From SAR202 cluster bacterium (GTDB taxonomy: Bacteria > Chloroflexota > Dehalococcoidia > Lucifugimonadales > UBA826), in the NCBI GenBank assembly GCA_009392815.1, contig VFFS01000050.1, positions 1 to 50,489 of the forward strand: 50,489 bases of DNA, written 5' to 3'. The translations under genes were made by a program, and so were the position numbers. Below, piece after piece: positions 25,257 through 33,656 of the stretch. A model generated the notes under the pieces. The model did not search any database and was not told the DNA's origin. It saw only the letters and a program-made list of their open reading frames with translations. The first letter of the stretch is position 1; each line of letters begins with the position of its first letter.

Positions 25257-26276
25257 CTACTTTTCTTCTCCTTCAGGTTCGTCGGAGTCATCACTTTCAT
25301 CGGCAACATCTTCAGGAGGAGCTCCACCTCCACCAGCGTTGTTTTCAAATCTTTCGCCCATTTGATTAAGAAAATCTTCCACATCTGGGGAAAGATTTAT
25401 ATCTTCTCCATCATTAGGATTGGAAGAGCTAGAAGATGACGAATCAGATGATGTGGGCTCCGATTTGTCCTCGGAGCGAGACAGAACACGGTCATAATAG
25501 GTCTCCAGCTGTTTTATCAACGTCCCAACCTCACCACCGTAATCAATTGCTTTATCTATTTCTTTGTATTGCTGTTCACCTTGAGCCATATCGGCCAGTT
25601 CAGATGGAAACCCATATACAGAACTTAAGACCTCAAGTAGGCGAGCCGCACCAAGATGATCTTCGTCCAACTGCACATATTGGGGAAGATGTGCCATTAA
25701 AGTTGTGTTTGCTATACCAAGCCCAGTCAGATCCTCATTCACTTGATTAACTATAGAAGTGGGTCCTTGGTAAGTGCTTCTGCGAGGATTCAGTTTTCCT
25801 GCTGCCTTTTGTTCCTGATCGTCTTTCATTGATCCAGTTACTAATATAGGCCGAGTGTGGGGAACGGAGTCATACATACCTCCGATTCGACAATATTCTG
25901 TGACATTACAGAACTTCAATAGTTCAACTATGGATTCCGTGTAGTCCTCACCAAAATTATGAGGCTCTCGCACATGAAGAAATAAATAGTCTCTGTCGGT
26001 ATATTCATCATGAGCGTAGTGGACTATGGTATTTGGCTTAGTAAAAATACGATTCCCATTTACTAATCTCATCCTCGGTCTATACCTAGTGAAGTCAAAA
26101 AACTTACCAGGCCGATGCAGTCGACCTATTTCCTTGGCCCCTAAATATCTCTGCAACGCACGGAGAGACAAAGTTCCTACCCTACCAACATCAATCCAAG
26201 GTCGAAGCATGCTGACAGCGATAGTATCCTTCATCTCTGGCACTGGTTCAGAAAGCTCAAATTCGCTAATTCTCAT
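25257..26276 (-). CDS. PAC2-family (proteasome assembly chaperone-like) protein
   Basis: A 339-residue protein. Residues about 15-240 match the PAC2 fold: an AVSMLRPWIDVGRVGTLSLR opening, HYAHDEYTDRDYLFLHVREP, CRIGGMYDSVPHTRP, and ANTTLMAHLPQYVQLDEDH. Family members are related to archaeal and eukaryotic proteasome assembly chaperones, but the bacterial ones have no defined role. The C-terminal 75 residues are a low-complexity acidic and serine-rich tail with a helical patch around LSPDVEDFLNQMGERFENN. No membrane segment is seen. It is a single gene convergent with the small protein at 24897-25241. Confidence 0.8.
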   Translation of the reverse strand: MRISEFELSEPVPEMKDTIAVSMLRPWIDVGRVGTLSLRALQRYLGAKEIGRLHRPGKFFDFTRYRPRMRLVNGNRIFTKPNTIVHYAHDEYTDRDYLFLHVREPHNFGEDYTESIVELLKFCNVTEYCRIGGMYDSVPHTRPILVTGSMKDDQEQKAAGKLNPRRSTYQGPTSIVNQVNEDLTGLGIANTTLMAHLPQYVQLDEDHLGAARLLEVLSSVYGFPSELADMAQGEQQYKEIDKAIDYGGEVGTLIKQLETYYDRVLSRSEDKSEPTSSDSSSSSSSNPNDGEDINLSPDVEDFLNQMGERFENNAGGGGAPPEDVADESDDSDEPEGEEK

Positions 26277-26431
26277 ATGTTGAAAATCCCGTTACTCCAT
26301 TACGTTTACGACAGTTTATGGAAACTTTCATATGTGCACAACAACGGAGCCGAGATTATACAACAGTAAGGACTCTGCAAGTTATTAAAAATTCCCGTTC
26401 TGGAGAGTCCCATTAAGGTCTAAAGACTGTA

Positions 26432-26437
26432 TATAAT
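26432..26437 (+). promoter_or_regulatory. Candidate -10 box TATAAT
   Basis: A perfect TATAAT stands 95 bp before the first of the two overlapping CoA-transferase genes, inside the 255-bp divergent gap. No good -35 box is visible at 16-18 bp, so this is a weak call. Confidence 0.3.
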
Positions 26438-26531
26438 GCCGCCAATATGTTTTTACGCCAAGGATCAAATTAAAAGACAAAGTTACCGGTTCCAACGCCA
26501 AGGTAGCAATATACAAACACTTGAGTAGAGG

Positions 26532-27788
26532 ATGGGCATGTCCAAAGCTAAACCCGCGGCAAGAACAAGCGCTCTTGAGGGCGTGAGAGTAATCGATTTC
26601 TCCTGGATTGTGGCTGGTCCACAATGTACAAGAATACTTGCAGATTTCGGGGCCGACGTAATAAAGATTGAAAATGATGCCAACATGGATTACATACGTG
26701 CCAGCAATCCTGTCCCTGGCTCAGACTCCCCAAATCGCAGCCCACTGTTTAATACGCTTAATCGGAACAAAAGAAGCCTAACTCTTAACGTAATGCATCC
26801 CCAAGGGATGGAACTTTTAAAAACACTTATAAAGAAGTCCGACGTTATAGTAGAGAATTTCAGCTCCCGTGTTTTGGAAAAATGGGGCCTTGGTTACGAG
26901 GAACAAAAGAAACTAAACCCGAAAATCATTTACTGCAGTATGTCCGGATTTGGTCATAGCGGAAGAGATAGAGATTTTGTTACCTGGGGACCAACTGCAC
27001 AAGCTCTGTCTGGACTAACCTACATGTCTGGGCTACCCGGTGAGGAGTCGGCGGGTTGGGGCTTTTCATATATGGATCATACAGGAGGATTTTACGGTGC
27101 CTTAGCCATCATGATGGCACTCATAAATCGTAACAAGACAGGAAAGGGTCAGCATCTTGATCTTTCTCAAGTTGAAGCCGGCATCGGCCTAACTGGCACC
27201 TCCGTACTCGACTATACCGTCAATAAACGACCATTCAGAAGAGAAGGAATGCCACCTGGGAATAGAGCACCAGACCAGAAAATTGCCCCCCATAATACCT
27301 ATCCCTGTAAGGGAGAAGACAGATGGTGTGTAATTGCGGTGACAAACGACGATGAATGGGAAAGTTTATTAGACGTTCTCGGAAACCCTGCATGGTCGAG
27401 TGATCCCCGCTTTTCCACAATGGAATCTCGATTAATCAACCAAGACGATTTAGATGAATTTATATCGCAGTGGACCATAAATCTAACGCCACTGGAAGTT
27501 TTCGATATTCTTCAGAAAGCTGGGGTTCCTGCGGGAGCCGTACAAACACCAATGGAAAGATCAGAGATCGACCCTCAGCTGAAACACAGAGGTTTCATTG
27601 CTGAAGTTGAACATGCGGAACTTGGCAATACTAAAGTTGAATCGATTCCAATGAAGATGTCAGAGACCCCTTGGCAATTGAACAGAGCTTCACCATTATT
27701 TGGTGAACACTCTGCAGAAATATATATGGACTTACTGGGACTAGATCCTGAAGAACTCGGGACACTCTATGAAGAGGGTATAGCATGA
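26532..27788 (+). CDS. Family III CoA-transferase, first of an overlapping pair
   Basis: CaiB/BaiF-type CoA-transferase, 418 residues. It has the N-terminal GVRVIDFSWIVAGPQCTRIL and GADVIKIEN, the VIVENFSSRVLEKWGLGYEE segment, IIYCSMSGFGHSGRDR, and MDHTGGFYGALAIMMAL carrying the candidate nucleophile Asp. The ATG at 26532 is followed by a second ATG two codons on, and either may be used. The stop overlaps the next CoA-transferase start (ATGA), so the two products are made together. That suggests a heteromeric transferase like the BbsEF type, or sequential enzymes of one pathway. Confidence 0.93.
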   Translation: MGMSKAKPAARTSALEGVRVIDFSWIVAGPQCTRILADFGADVIKIENDANMDYIRASNPVPGSDSPNRSPLFNTLNRNKRSLTLNVMHPQGMELLKTLIKKSDVIVENFSSRVLEKWGLGYEEQKKLNPKIIYCSMSGFGHSGRDRDFVTWGPTAQALSGLTYMSGLPGEESAGWGFSYMDHTGGFYGALAIMMALINRNKTGKGQHLDLSQVEAGIGLTGTSVLDYTVNKRPFRREGMPPGNRAPDQKIAPHNTYPCKGEDRWCVIAVTNDDEWESLLDVLGNPAWSSDPRFSTMESRLINQDDLDEFISQWTINLTPLEVFDILQKAGVPAGAVQTPMERSEIDPQLKHRGFIAEVEHAELGNTKVESIPMKMSETPWQLNRASPLFGEHSAEIYMDLLGLDPEELGTLYEEGIA

Positions 27789-29092
27789 ATACCCATGCAC
27801 CACAGACACCTCCCAATAGAACAGATGGTGCACTCGAAGGTATCACCGTCATAGAGTTATGCGGTGCCCGTGGACATTTTATGGGCAAACTGATGGGTGA
27901 TATGGGGGCTCGAGTTATAAAAATAGAACCAATGGGCGGAGTCTCTGAGAGACAGATTGGTCCATTCATAGATGACGAACCTCATCCCGACCGCAGTCTA
28001 TTTTTCTGGTCGCACAATACCTCAAAAGAAAGCCTTGAGATTAACATTGAAACCTCTGAGGGACAGAGGGTTATCAACTTGCTGGCAACCACTGCCGACG
28101 TAATACTCGAAGATTTTGCGCCTGGCTACCTTCCATCTCTAGGGCTGGGTTATCGGGATTTATCTAAACATAATGAAAGGCTGGTGATGACATCCTTGAC
28201 AGCATTTGGTCAAGATGGCCCATACAAAGACTACAAATCCCCAGATATTGTGGCTTTGGCAATGGGTGGCATTATGCATTCCTGTGGCTACGATGATCTA
28301 CCGGGAAGTCCGCCAATCAGACCGAGTGGGGACCACGGCAACAAAATTGCCTCTCACTACGGCCTTATTGGAACCCTTGCAGCCTTATTTAACAGGGATT
28401 TTTCAGGTAGAGGCCAGTATATAGACGCCTCGGCACACGAAGCATGTAATTCCACGACGGAACATGCTTTGCCCACCTATCTTTACAACGGCGCAACTGT
28501 TTTTAGGCAAACCGGAAGACACCATGCAGCTGCCCCAACTGCTAAAACTCTATGTAAAACATCCGACGGCAAATACCTAATAGTGTTTCAGCTTTTTAAT
28601 AACCTTTATTCCTGGAGAGCACTCGTTGGTTGGATGGCAGATGCGGGAATGGCGGAGGACTTAGAAGAAGAGAAATATAAAGACATGGCCAGAGGTGGAA
28701 GCAGAGGCATGCGTATGGCTACTGATACTACCGATTTAGATCATGCTATGGAGGTCGTGCGTAGATTTATAGCAGCGCACACATCAGACGAAATCTATAG
28801 AGGAGCTCAGAACCTTAAATTCCCATGGGGACAGGTGAGATCACCTGAGGAAAATTTAGACGACCCACATTTTTCTGAAGATCGTCAAATGTTCTCCGAA
28901 ATATCACACCCAGAACTTGGGGATGGGGTTAGCTTCAAATATGTGGGCAGACCATATCGATTTACAGAATCACCTTGGGACGCCTTCAGACCCCCGCTCG
29001 TTGGCGAACATACTAGGTCAATACTTATAGAAGACCTTGGATATTCGACAAGCGATCTAGAGACTCTTATTTCCAAAAATGTTATTTCTTAA
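27785..29092 (+). CDS. Family III CoA-transferase, second of an overlapping pair
   Basis: A 435-residue CaiB/BaiF protein. Key parts are GITVIELCGARGHFMGKLMG, GARVIKIEPMGGVSE, ILEDFAPGYLPSLGLGY, MTSLTAFGQDGPYKDYKSPD, and GDHGNKIASHYGLIGTLAALF with the candidate active-site Asp. It overlaps the preceding CoA-transferase by four bases. Its sequence is only distantly like its neighbour, so the pair is an old one and not a recent duplication. A small membrane protein and a zinc dehydrogenase follow on the same strand. Confidence 0.93.
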   Translation: MNTHAPQTPPNRTDGALEGITVIELCGARGHFMGKLMGDMGARVIKIEPMGGVSERQIGPFIDDEPHPDRSLFFWSHNTSKESLEINIETSEGQRVINLLATTADVILEDFAPGYLPSLGLGYRDLSKHNERLVMTSLTAFGQDGPYKDYKSPDIVALAMGGIMHSCGYDDLPGSPPIRPSGDHGNKIASHYGLIGTLAALFNRDFSGRGQYIDASAHEACNSTTEHALPTYLYNGATVFRQTGRHHAAAPTAKTLCKTSDGKYLIVFQLFNNLYSWRALVGWMADAGMAEDLEEEKYKDMARGGSRGMRMATDTTDLDHAMEVVRRFIAAHTSDEIYRGAQNLKFPWGQVRSPEENLDDPHFSEDRQMFSEISHPELGDGVSFKYVGRPYRFTESPWDAFRPPLVGEHTRSILIEDLGYSTSDLETLISKNVIS

Positions 29093-29127
29093 TTCTGAAC
29101 CTTTATGATTTCTAAGTTTTTAAAAAC

Positions 29128-29367
29128 ATGATAAAAAACAATCCAGAAGATCCCAAACGTATTGAAGGGGAAATCGTAGAATCAGAACAAGGTTATAGAG
29201 AACCTGAACAACCGGAAGAATTCAGATTACATAACCTTGACGGTCCCAGACGATCTTATGTACTTCGCTGGCAGTTAGGATGCTTGGGATGCTTAATCCC
29301 TGTATCGATTATATTTCTCCTCGGTTTTTTTATGTTTCGTATTGGAACCGGCATATTCGGAAATTGA
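29128..29367 (+). CDS. Small single-pass membrane protein, function unknown
   Basis: A 79-residue protein with a charged N-terminal half (about residues 1-48, rich in Glu and Pro). One strong hydrophobic helix (about 50-73, LGCLGCLIPVSIIFLLGFFM) ends near the C-terminus. The topology is probably tail-anchored with the N-terminus in the cytoplasm. It ends in TGA at 29365-29367. There is no recognised domain. It sits between the CoA-transferase pair and a zinc dehydrogenase, 30-36 bp from each, all on the plus strand. Confidence 0.6.
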   Translation: MIKNNPEDPKRIEGEIVESEQGYREPEQPEEFRLHNLDGPRRSYVLRWQLGCLGCLIPVSIIFLLGFFMFRIGTGIFGN

Positions 29368-29397
29368 AATAACACAATTCACCACCAGGAGATTCCA

Positions 29398-30432
29398 ATG
29401 AAAGCAGCCTTCTACGACGGGTCCGGGAAAATGCAAGTTAGCAACTATCCTGACCCCACAGCAGGACCAGGAGAAGTGGTAATCAAATTAAAATCTACTG
29501 GCATTTGTGGATCTGATCTAAATATGAACAAAGCAAAAACGGCTGCTGACGATCATCCTGCAGGCCACGAAGTAGCTGGAGAAATCGTCGACATAGGCAG
29601 CAATGTAGATAAAAGCTTCATTGGGGAAAGAGTAGCAGTGGAGGTATTAGGTACGGGAAGATCCTGCAACAGGTGTTGGTATTGCCGACAGGGTCAATAC
29701 ATACATTGTCCCGACCGAGAGGGTCCATCCAGTGGCGGGTTCGCAGAATACATAGTTAGGAAAATTGGAGGATGCTACAAATTGGGGGACTCTATGACCT
29801 GGGCTGAAGGAGCTCTCGTTGAACCTCTGGCTGTCTCAGTGCACGGTGTCCGACTGGGGGGATTAAAAGGTGGGGAAACAGTAGCCGTTGTAGGCTCTGG
29901 CACCATTGGACTAACTGCCATAGCCGCAGCACGAAAACTGGGAGCAGGAAAAATATTGGCCACCTCCCGACACAAACAACAGTCCGATATGGCTAAATCT
30001 CTTGGAGCAGACGATACTTGCGGGTCAGAAGGAGATGAATTTGAAGAGTTGATTTTAAGTGTTACTGACGGGCGAGGAGCTGATCTAACGATTGAAACCG
30101 TAGGGGGAAGCCGTAACGAAACACTTCTACAATCCTTCAATGTCACTAGACGCCAAGGCAGAGTTGTAATCCTGGGAGTATTCTATGGAAACCAGTCTAT
30201 CGACTGGAACAAACCCGTGTTAAAAGAGCAAACCGTTCAGGGTTCAATCTGTTACGGACTTATTGACGGAATTCACGATTTTGAAAAATCAGTTGACATG
30301 TTCGACGATCCCAACTTTAACCTGAAGCAGATCGTAACCCATGTGTATGGTCTAGATGAGATACAAAAAGGATTTGAGACAGCCTACGATAAAACAACTG
30401 GTTCGGTGAAAGTACAAATCCATCAGGATTAG
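29398..30432 (+). CDS. Zinc-dependent medium-chain dehydrogenase
   Basis: MDR-superfamily alcohol/polyol/threonine-type dehydrogenase, 344 residues. Catalytic zinc ligands are the Cys in TGICGSDLN and the His/Glu in HPAGHEVAGE. Structural zinc cysteines are in CNRCWYCRQGQYIHC. The cofactor motif is VVGSGTIGLTAI; the following strand ends ILATSRHKQQ with no acidic residue, so NADP is possible. A clear CAGGAGATTCCA ribosome site precedes the ATG. The next genes are a PPOX flavoprotein and a MaoC-like protein on the same strand with 27-bp gaps, suggesting a catabolic operon. Confidence 0.92.
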   Translation: MKAAFYDGSGKMQVSNYPDPTAGPGEVVIKLKSTGICGSDLNMNKAKTAADDHPAGHEVAGEIVDIGSNVDKSFIGERVAVEVLGTGRSCNRCWYCRQGQYIHCPDREGPSSGGFAEYIVRKIGGCYKLGDSMTWAEGALVEPLAVSVHGVRLGGLKGGETVAVVGSGTIGLTAIAAARKLGAGKILATSRHKQQSDMAKSLGADDTCGSEGDEFEELILSVTDGRGADLTIETVGGSRNETLLQSFNVTRRQGRVVILGVFYGNQSIDWNKPVLKEQTVQGSICYGLIDGIHDFEKSVDMFDDPNFNLKQIVTHVYGLDEIQKGFETAYDKTTGSVKVQIHQD

Positions 30433-30459
30433 TTTTAATTAAAGGAAAGGCTAACATTT

Positions 30460-30885
30460 ATGAACTTTCAAGATGCAATTCCATTTCTGGAGAAAAATCA
30501 TAATGGTGTAGTAGGCACAAACCGTCTGGGAGGCGGTACCCACTCCAGCATAGTTGTATCAGGCGTGTTCCGAAACAAGGCCGCTTTCGTATCGGTATAT
30601 CCCAAATCTCAGAAAGTTAGGAATCTGAAGCGAGACCCTCACTGTACTGTGCTAACTGTAACACCCAACTGGAGGGAGTATGTGGTGGTAGAAGGGGAGG
30701 CTGAACTTATGGACTATGGCAATACAGATGCGGAAATTCTTAGGCCTTTGTTACGAGAGGTATACATGGCCTGTTCTGATACAGAACATCCAGACTGGAA
30801 CGAATATGACCAGGCGATGGTAAAGCAAAAGGCCGTAATCGTATTGGTAAGTCCAGAAAAAACTTACGGACTGTTAAGACACTAA
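30460..30885 (+). CDS. PPOX-family F420/FMN-dependent enzyme
   Basis: A 141-residue split-barrel flavoprotein of the PPOX class F420-dependent family. It carries HNGVVGTNRLGGGTHSSIVV at the N-terminus, FVSVYPKSQKVRNLKRDPHC in the middle and YVVVEGEAELMDYG. These proteins reduce or oxidise unknown small substrates with a deazaflavin or FMN. It lies in a run of plus-strand genes after the zinc dehydrogenase. It differs in detail from the paralogue at 6437-6862. Confidence 0.87.
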   Translation: MNFQDAIPFLEKNHNGVVGTNRLGGGTHSSIVVSGVFRNKAAFVSVYPKSQKVRNLKRDPHCTVLTVTPNWREYVVVEGEAELMDYGNTDAEILRPLLREVYMACSDTEHPDWNEYDQAMVKQKAVIVLVSPEKTYGLLRH

Positions 30886-30912
30886 GAATCGAGAAAATTA
30901 GAAAAGAGTCAC

Positions 30913-31767
30913 ATGGGAAAAAACAAAGTAAGCAATAACGTTACGGCCTATTTAGACAATGATGACAGTCCTGATATAGAAAATCCCATTCATTCTACCG
31001 AAGTGGCCCGTGCATATGGCTACGACGGCCCATTAATCGGAGGTGTTACAGTCTGGGGATGGGCAACTGACACCATTATCCAAGCTCTTGGAAATGATTG
31101 GATTACTAGAGGATGGTCTGAGTACTCGTTCCGGAAACCAGTTTTTCCTGGAAATGTCATTACTATTACCGCCGAATCTGACGCAGAAGATCTCACAAAA
31201 CCTTGGAATGTCACCATGAATAACCAATCCGGGGACATATGTGTCATTGGGAAAATAGGACTTGGACAGACAAAATGGGAGAACACTCTCACTAGGCCTG
31301 TAAATATGTCCCCTTCGGAAGTAACAGAAAAACCACCACTAACATTGGACCGAGCCAGTCAAGAGACATCCTGGACAGCATTAGAAGTGGAATTCAATGA
31401 TCACATTTACGAGGAAATCAACCACAAGAATCGACTAACTTTTAATTCCATTTTCGATCACTGTAGCGGGATGAAACCTATAGCCCATCCATCTTGGATT
31501 GCGGGTTGGGCAGAGGCACTCATGCGTCACAATTTTGACATACCGAGCTCTATGCACACAAAGAGTTTGGTTAAGCATCATTCATCTGTCCCTCTTGGAA
31601 CAACAATAGTGGGAGGAGCAGAAGTTATTGATGCATATGAACGGAAAGGACACCACTACGTGGAATTTGACGTTCTACTCAAAGACACTAATGAAAAGGA
31701 TATAGCTCAAATAAGACACCGAACTATATTCCGAATAGCAACTGCTTCAGAGCGAACTGGCAATTAA
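30913..31767 (+). CDS. MaoC/FAS1-like hotdog dehydratase family protein
   Basis: A 284-residue protein with two hotdog halves. The first includes NPIHSTEVARAYGYDGPLIG and VFPGNVITITAESDAED, which look like the substrate pocket of MaoC-like enoyl-CoA hydratases. The second includes HPSWIAGWAEALMRHNF and VEFDVLLKDTNEKDIAQIRH. The classic MaoC His/Asp pair is not obvious, so hydratase activity is uncertain. It is the last gene before a 253-bp gap that leads to tRNA-Asn. That gap holds no gene that I can see. Confidence 0.65.
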   Translation: MGKNKVSNNVTAYLDNDDSPDIENPIHSTEVARAYGYDGPLIGGVTVWGWATDTIIQALGNDWITRGWSEYSFRKPVFPGNVITITAESDAEDLTKPWNVTMNNQSGDICVIGKIGLGQTKWENTLTRPVNMSPSEVTEKPPLTLDRASQETSWTALEVEFNDHIYEEINHKNRLTFNSIFDHCSGMKPIAHPSWIAGWAEALMRHNFDIPSSMHTKSLVKHHSSVPLGTTIVGGAEVIDAYERKGHHYVEFDVLLKDTNEKDIAQIRHRTIFRIATASERTGN

Positions 31768-31994
31768 TTCAGACTTAATCATCCTTCCCAAGTTATCCTG
31801 AATATTGCAAGAATCGAATCAAGATTAGTTGTAATGAATTCCACTGACGGCATAAAACTTCATTGCTTGACTAGCGTATCGCACTGCAAGACAATCGTAG
31901 TAGACTATGTTGGTTGATGAAGTAGTGCAGGATAACGTAATTAAGGTCAACAATTAGGCGCGTTGTCCGTCCAATCATCGAGTCAAACAGAGTT

Positions 31995-32000
31995 TATAGT
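31995..32000 (+). promoter_or_regulatory. Candidate -10 box for tRNA-Asn
   Basis: TATAGT lies 20 bp before the mature tRNA 5' end. A TTGTCC farther upstream is too far away (26 bp) to be a normal -35 box, so the call is tentative. Confidence 0.3.
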
Positions 32001-32020
32001 ATCGACATTATGCACCACGT

Positions 32021-32095
32021 TCCGCAGTAGCTCAGTGGTAGAGCAATCGGCTGTTAACCGATCGGTCGCTGGTTCGAATCCAGCCTGCGGAGCCA
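32021..32095 (+). tRNA. tRNA-Asn (GTT anticodon)
   Basis: Folds as a full cloverleaf. The acceptor arms TCCGCAG and CTGCGGA pair over seven bases, the anticodon stem is ATCGG/CCGAT, and the loop CTGTTAA has anticodon GTT at 32053-32055. The T loop is TTCGAATC. The 3' CCA is encoded (32093-32095) after discriminator G. Confidence 0.97.
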
Positions 32096-32162
32096 CTTTA
32101 ATCTCGTTCTAATTGTTTGCACATTTGTTCAAAACACTGATAAGCGGCTTAATGGAGTCAAA

Positions 32163-32726
32163 GTGAACGACAAAAGGGAATCAGAAAATTCAGAACCCGT
32201 CGAATCAGATAGCTCGGACTCTGCACAAGATGAAACTCCTATTTCTCTTGAGGTCGACTCAATACCTGAAAATACCGTCGCCTATCGTCAGTCAAACTGG
32301 GCGTGGATGTTACCATCAACTGTATGGATTGGCCTCTTGCTGGTGGTCGTATTTTTTGATTTCTTGACAATGGGTCTCATACCCATATTACTCATCGTTG
32401 GGATAGCTGGCCCCAGATATCTAAGGTGGAGACAAACTGTTTACTACCTCTCTGAAGATTCCTTATACCTAACGATGGTAGGGCTCCCATTCATTCAGAA
32501 AAAGAAAACCTATCGTCTTGGGTTTGACACCATGGTGGAATTGGAAGAAAAACCTGGAATGCTTGGTAGAACATTAGGATACGCAGAAATTGGAATAGTC
32601 TTCGACGACAGTAGGCAAGCAAAGCTCTCTTACCTAAGCAACGCAGAGTCCTTTGCTGACCACATTAGAACTAATACCAATCTTCCTGGCTTGCCTGATA
32701 CTCCTGTTGACGAGACAGATTCCTGA
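32163..32726 (+). CDS. Bacterial PH-domain membrane protein
   Basis: A 187-residue protein. Residues 1-40 are acidic and probably disordered. Two hydrophobic helices follow (about 48-85, with WMLPSTVWIGLLLVVVFF and TMGLIPILLIVGIAG). A soluble bPH-like domain ends the protein: WRQTVYYLSEDSLYLTMVG, KTYRLGFDTMVELEEKPGM and IGIVFDDSRQAKLSYLSNA. Proteins of this YdbS-like type have no clear function but are often tied to membrane or stress roles. The start is GTG at 32163 with GGAG upstream. It converges with the helix-turn-helix gene at 32765. Confidence 0.7.
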   Translation: MNDKRESENSEPVESDSSDSAQDETPISLEVDSIPENTVAYRQSNWAWMLPSTVWIGLLLVVVFFDFLTMGLIPILLIVGIAGPRYLRWRQTVYYLSEDSLYLTMVGLPFIQKKKTYRLGFDTMVELEEKPGMLGRTLGYAEIGIVFDDSRQAKLSYLSNAESFADHIRTNTNLPGLPDTPVDETDS

Positions 32727-32764
32727 AATCGGTGAGAACCATTAGTCAAGGTTGATCCAAGTCC

Positions 32765-33526
32765 TCAATTTGAACTGCCTGGCGGACAAAACAGATAGTT
32801 TGAGTCCGATGTTGATACGAGTAGTTTATCTTCAAGATTAATGCTTACATTACTCATATCCAGTCTATATCCGATCCATCCTCTAGAAACCAAAACATCT
32901 GGCGGTATGTCACTGTCAGAACATATAACAGTCACCCCAAAATCACTACGAGTTATTGAAACAAATCCATCGCTTCCAATCCAGACAGGTAATTCTTGAT
33001 CCAGAGTGAAAGTACAGACAGCATAAGAACCTTTTAATGGAGTCTGCGCTCCAAAGTCCACCTTCCCACCCGAACCTACTTTCTTCCATATACTTTCCCA
33101 GGTCACAGGATACGAAGAAGATAAATCTATCTTTAAAAGTTCCATATGCTCCAGAAGTACACAGTCGTCAACAATCGTTATAACTTCTGAATCAGATAGA
33201 TGGGGGTCCGTCGTATGAATACGCCACCACCATCGCGCCCTTCGCAAAGATGGCAAATCCTCCGAGGTATTCAGTTTTACCAAATACGAGGCTGAATCCC
33301 ACGGCAAACCGTTAAATCCAATATATCGCCATTTAATAGGAGCATCTTCCAAGATTTTGTCACAATCAATCCGTCTGAATCTACTAAGCCATCCACTAAG
33401 AGTTCTCAGACTAGGAGATCCGTTATGGGACGTGATTCTATCCCTGATATCGGAAAGTTTCCCCCCCCGAACATATAGATCCAGCGCATAGGAAATTTTG
33501 CGTGGGTCTGCGAATTGTCTAGCCAT
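32765..33526 (-). CDS. Unrecognised protein with N-terminal helix-turn-helix
   Basis: I do not recognise this 253-residue protein. Residues about 8-50 look like a helix-turn-helix: KISYALDLYVRGGKLSDIRD, then SPSLRTLSGWLSRFRR, similar to the first helices of transposase or terminase DNA-binding domains. The rest shows no catalytic motif. A tryptophan- and arginine-rich patch RRARWWWRIHT sits near residue 96, followed by mixed alpha/beta sequence. There are no terminal inverted repeats and no DDE residues, so it is not a typical transposase. The 130 bp upstream are very AT-rich. It could be a regulator or a remnant of a mobile gene. Confidence 0.6.
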   Translation of the reverse strand: MARQFADPRKISYALDLYVRGGKLSDIRDRITSHNGSPSLRTLSGWLSRFRRIDCDKILEDAPIKWRYIGFNGLPWDSASYLVKLNTSEDLPSLRRARWWWRIHTTDPHLSDSEVITIVDDCVLLEHMELLKIDLSSSYPVTWESIWKKVGSGGKVDFGAQTPLKGSYAVCTFTLDQELPVWIGSDGFVSITRSDFGVTVICSDSDIPPDVLVSRGWIGYRLDMSNVSINLEDKLLVSTSDSNYLFCPPGSSN

Positions 33527-33656
33527 ATTATGACTTTATTATGAAAAATAGTTACCTGTACATAATAAAATCAACATAATTAATGCGTATTTTTTAAAAA
33601 TTAATACGTTCCGAGATGTAAGCAACCGGAACCCATGTACAAGTTTATCGAAGGCC

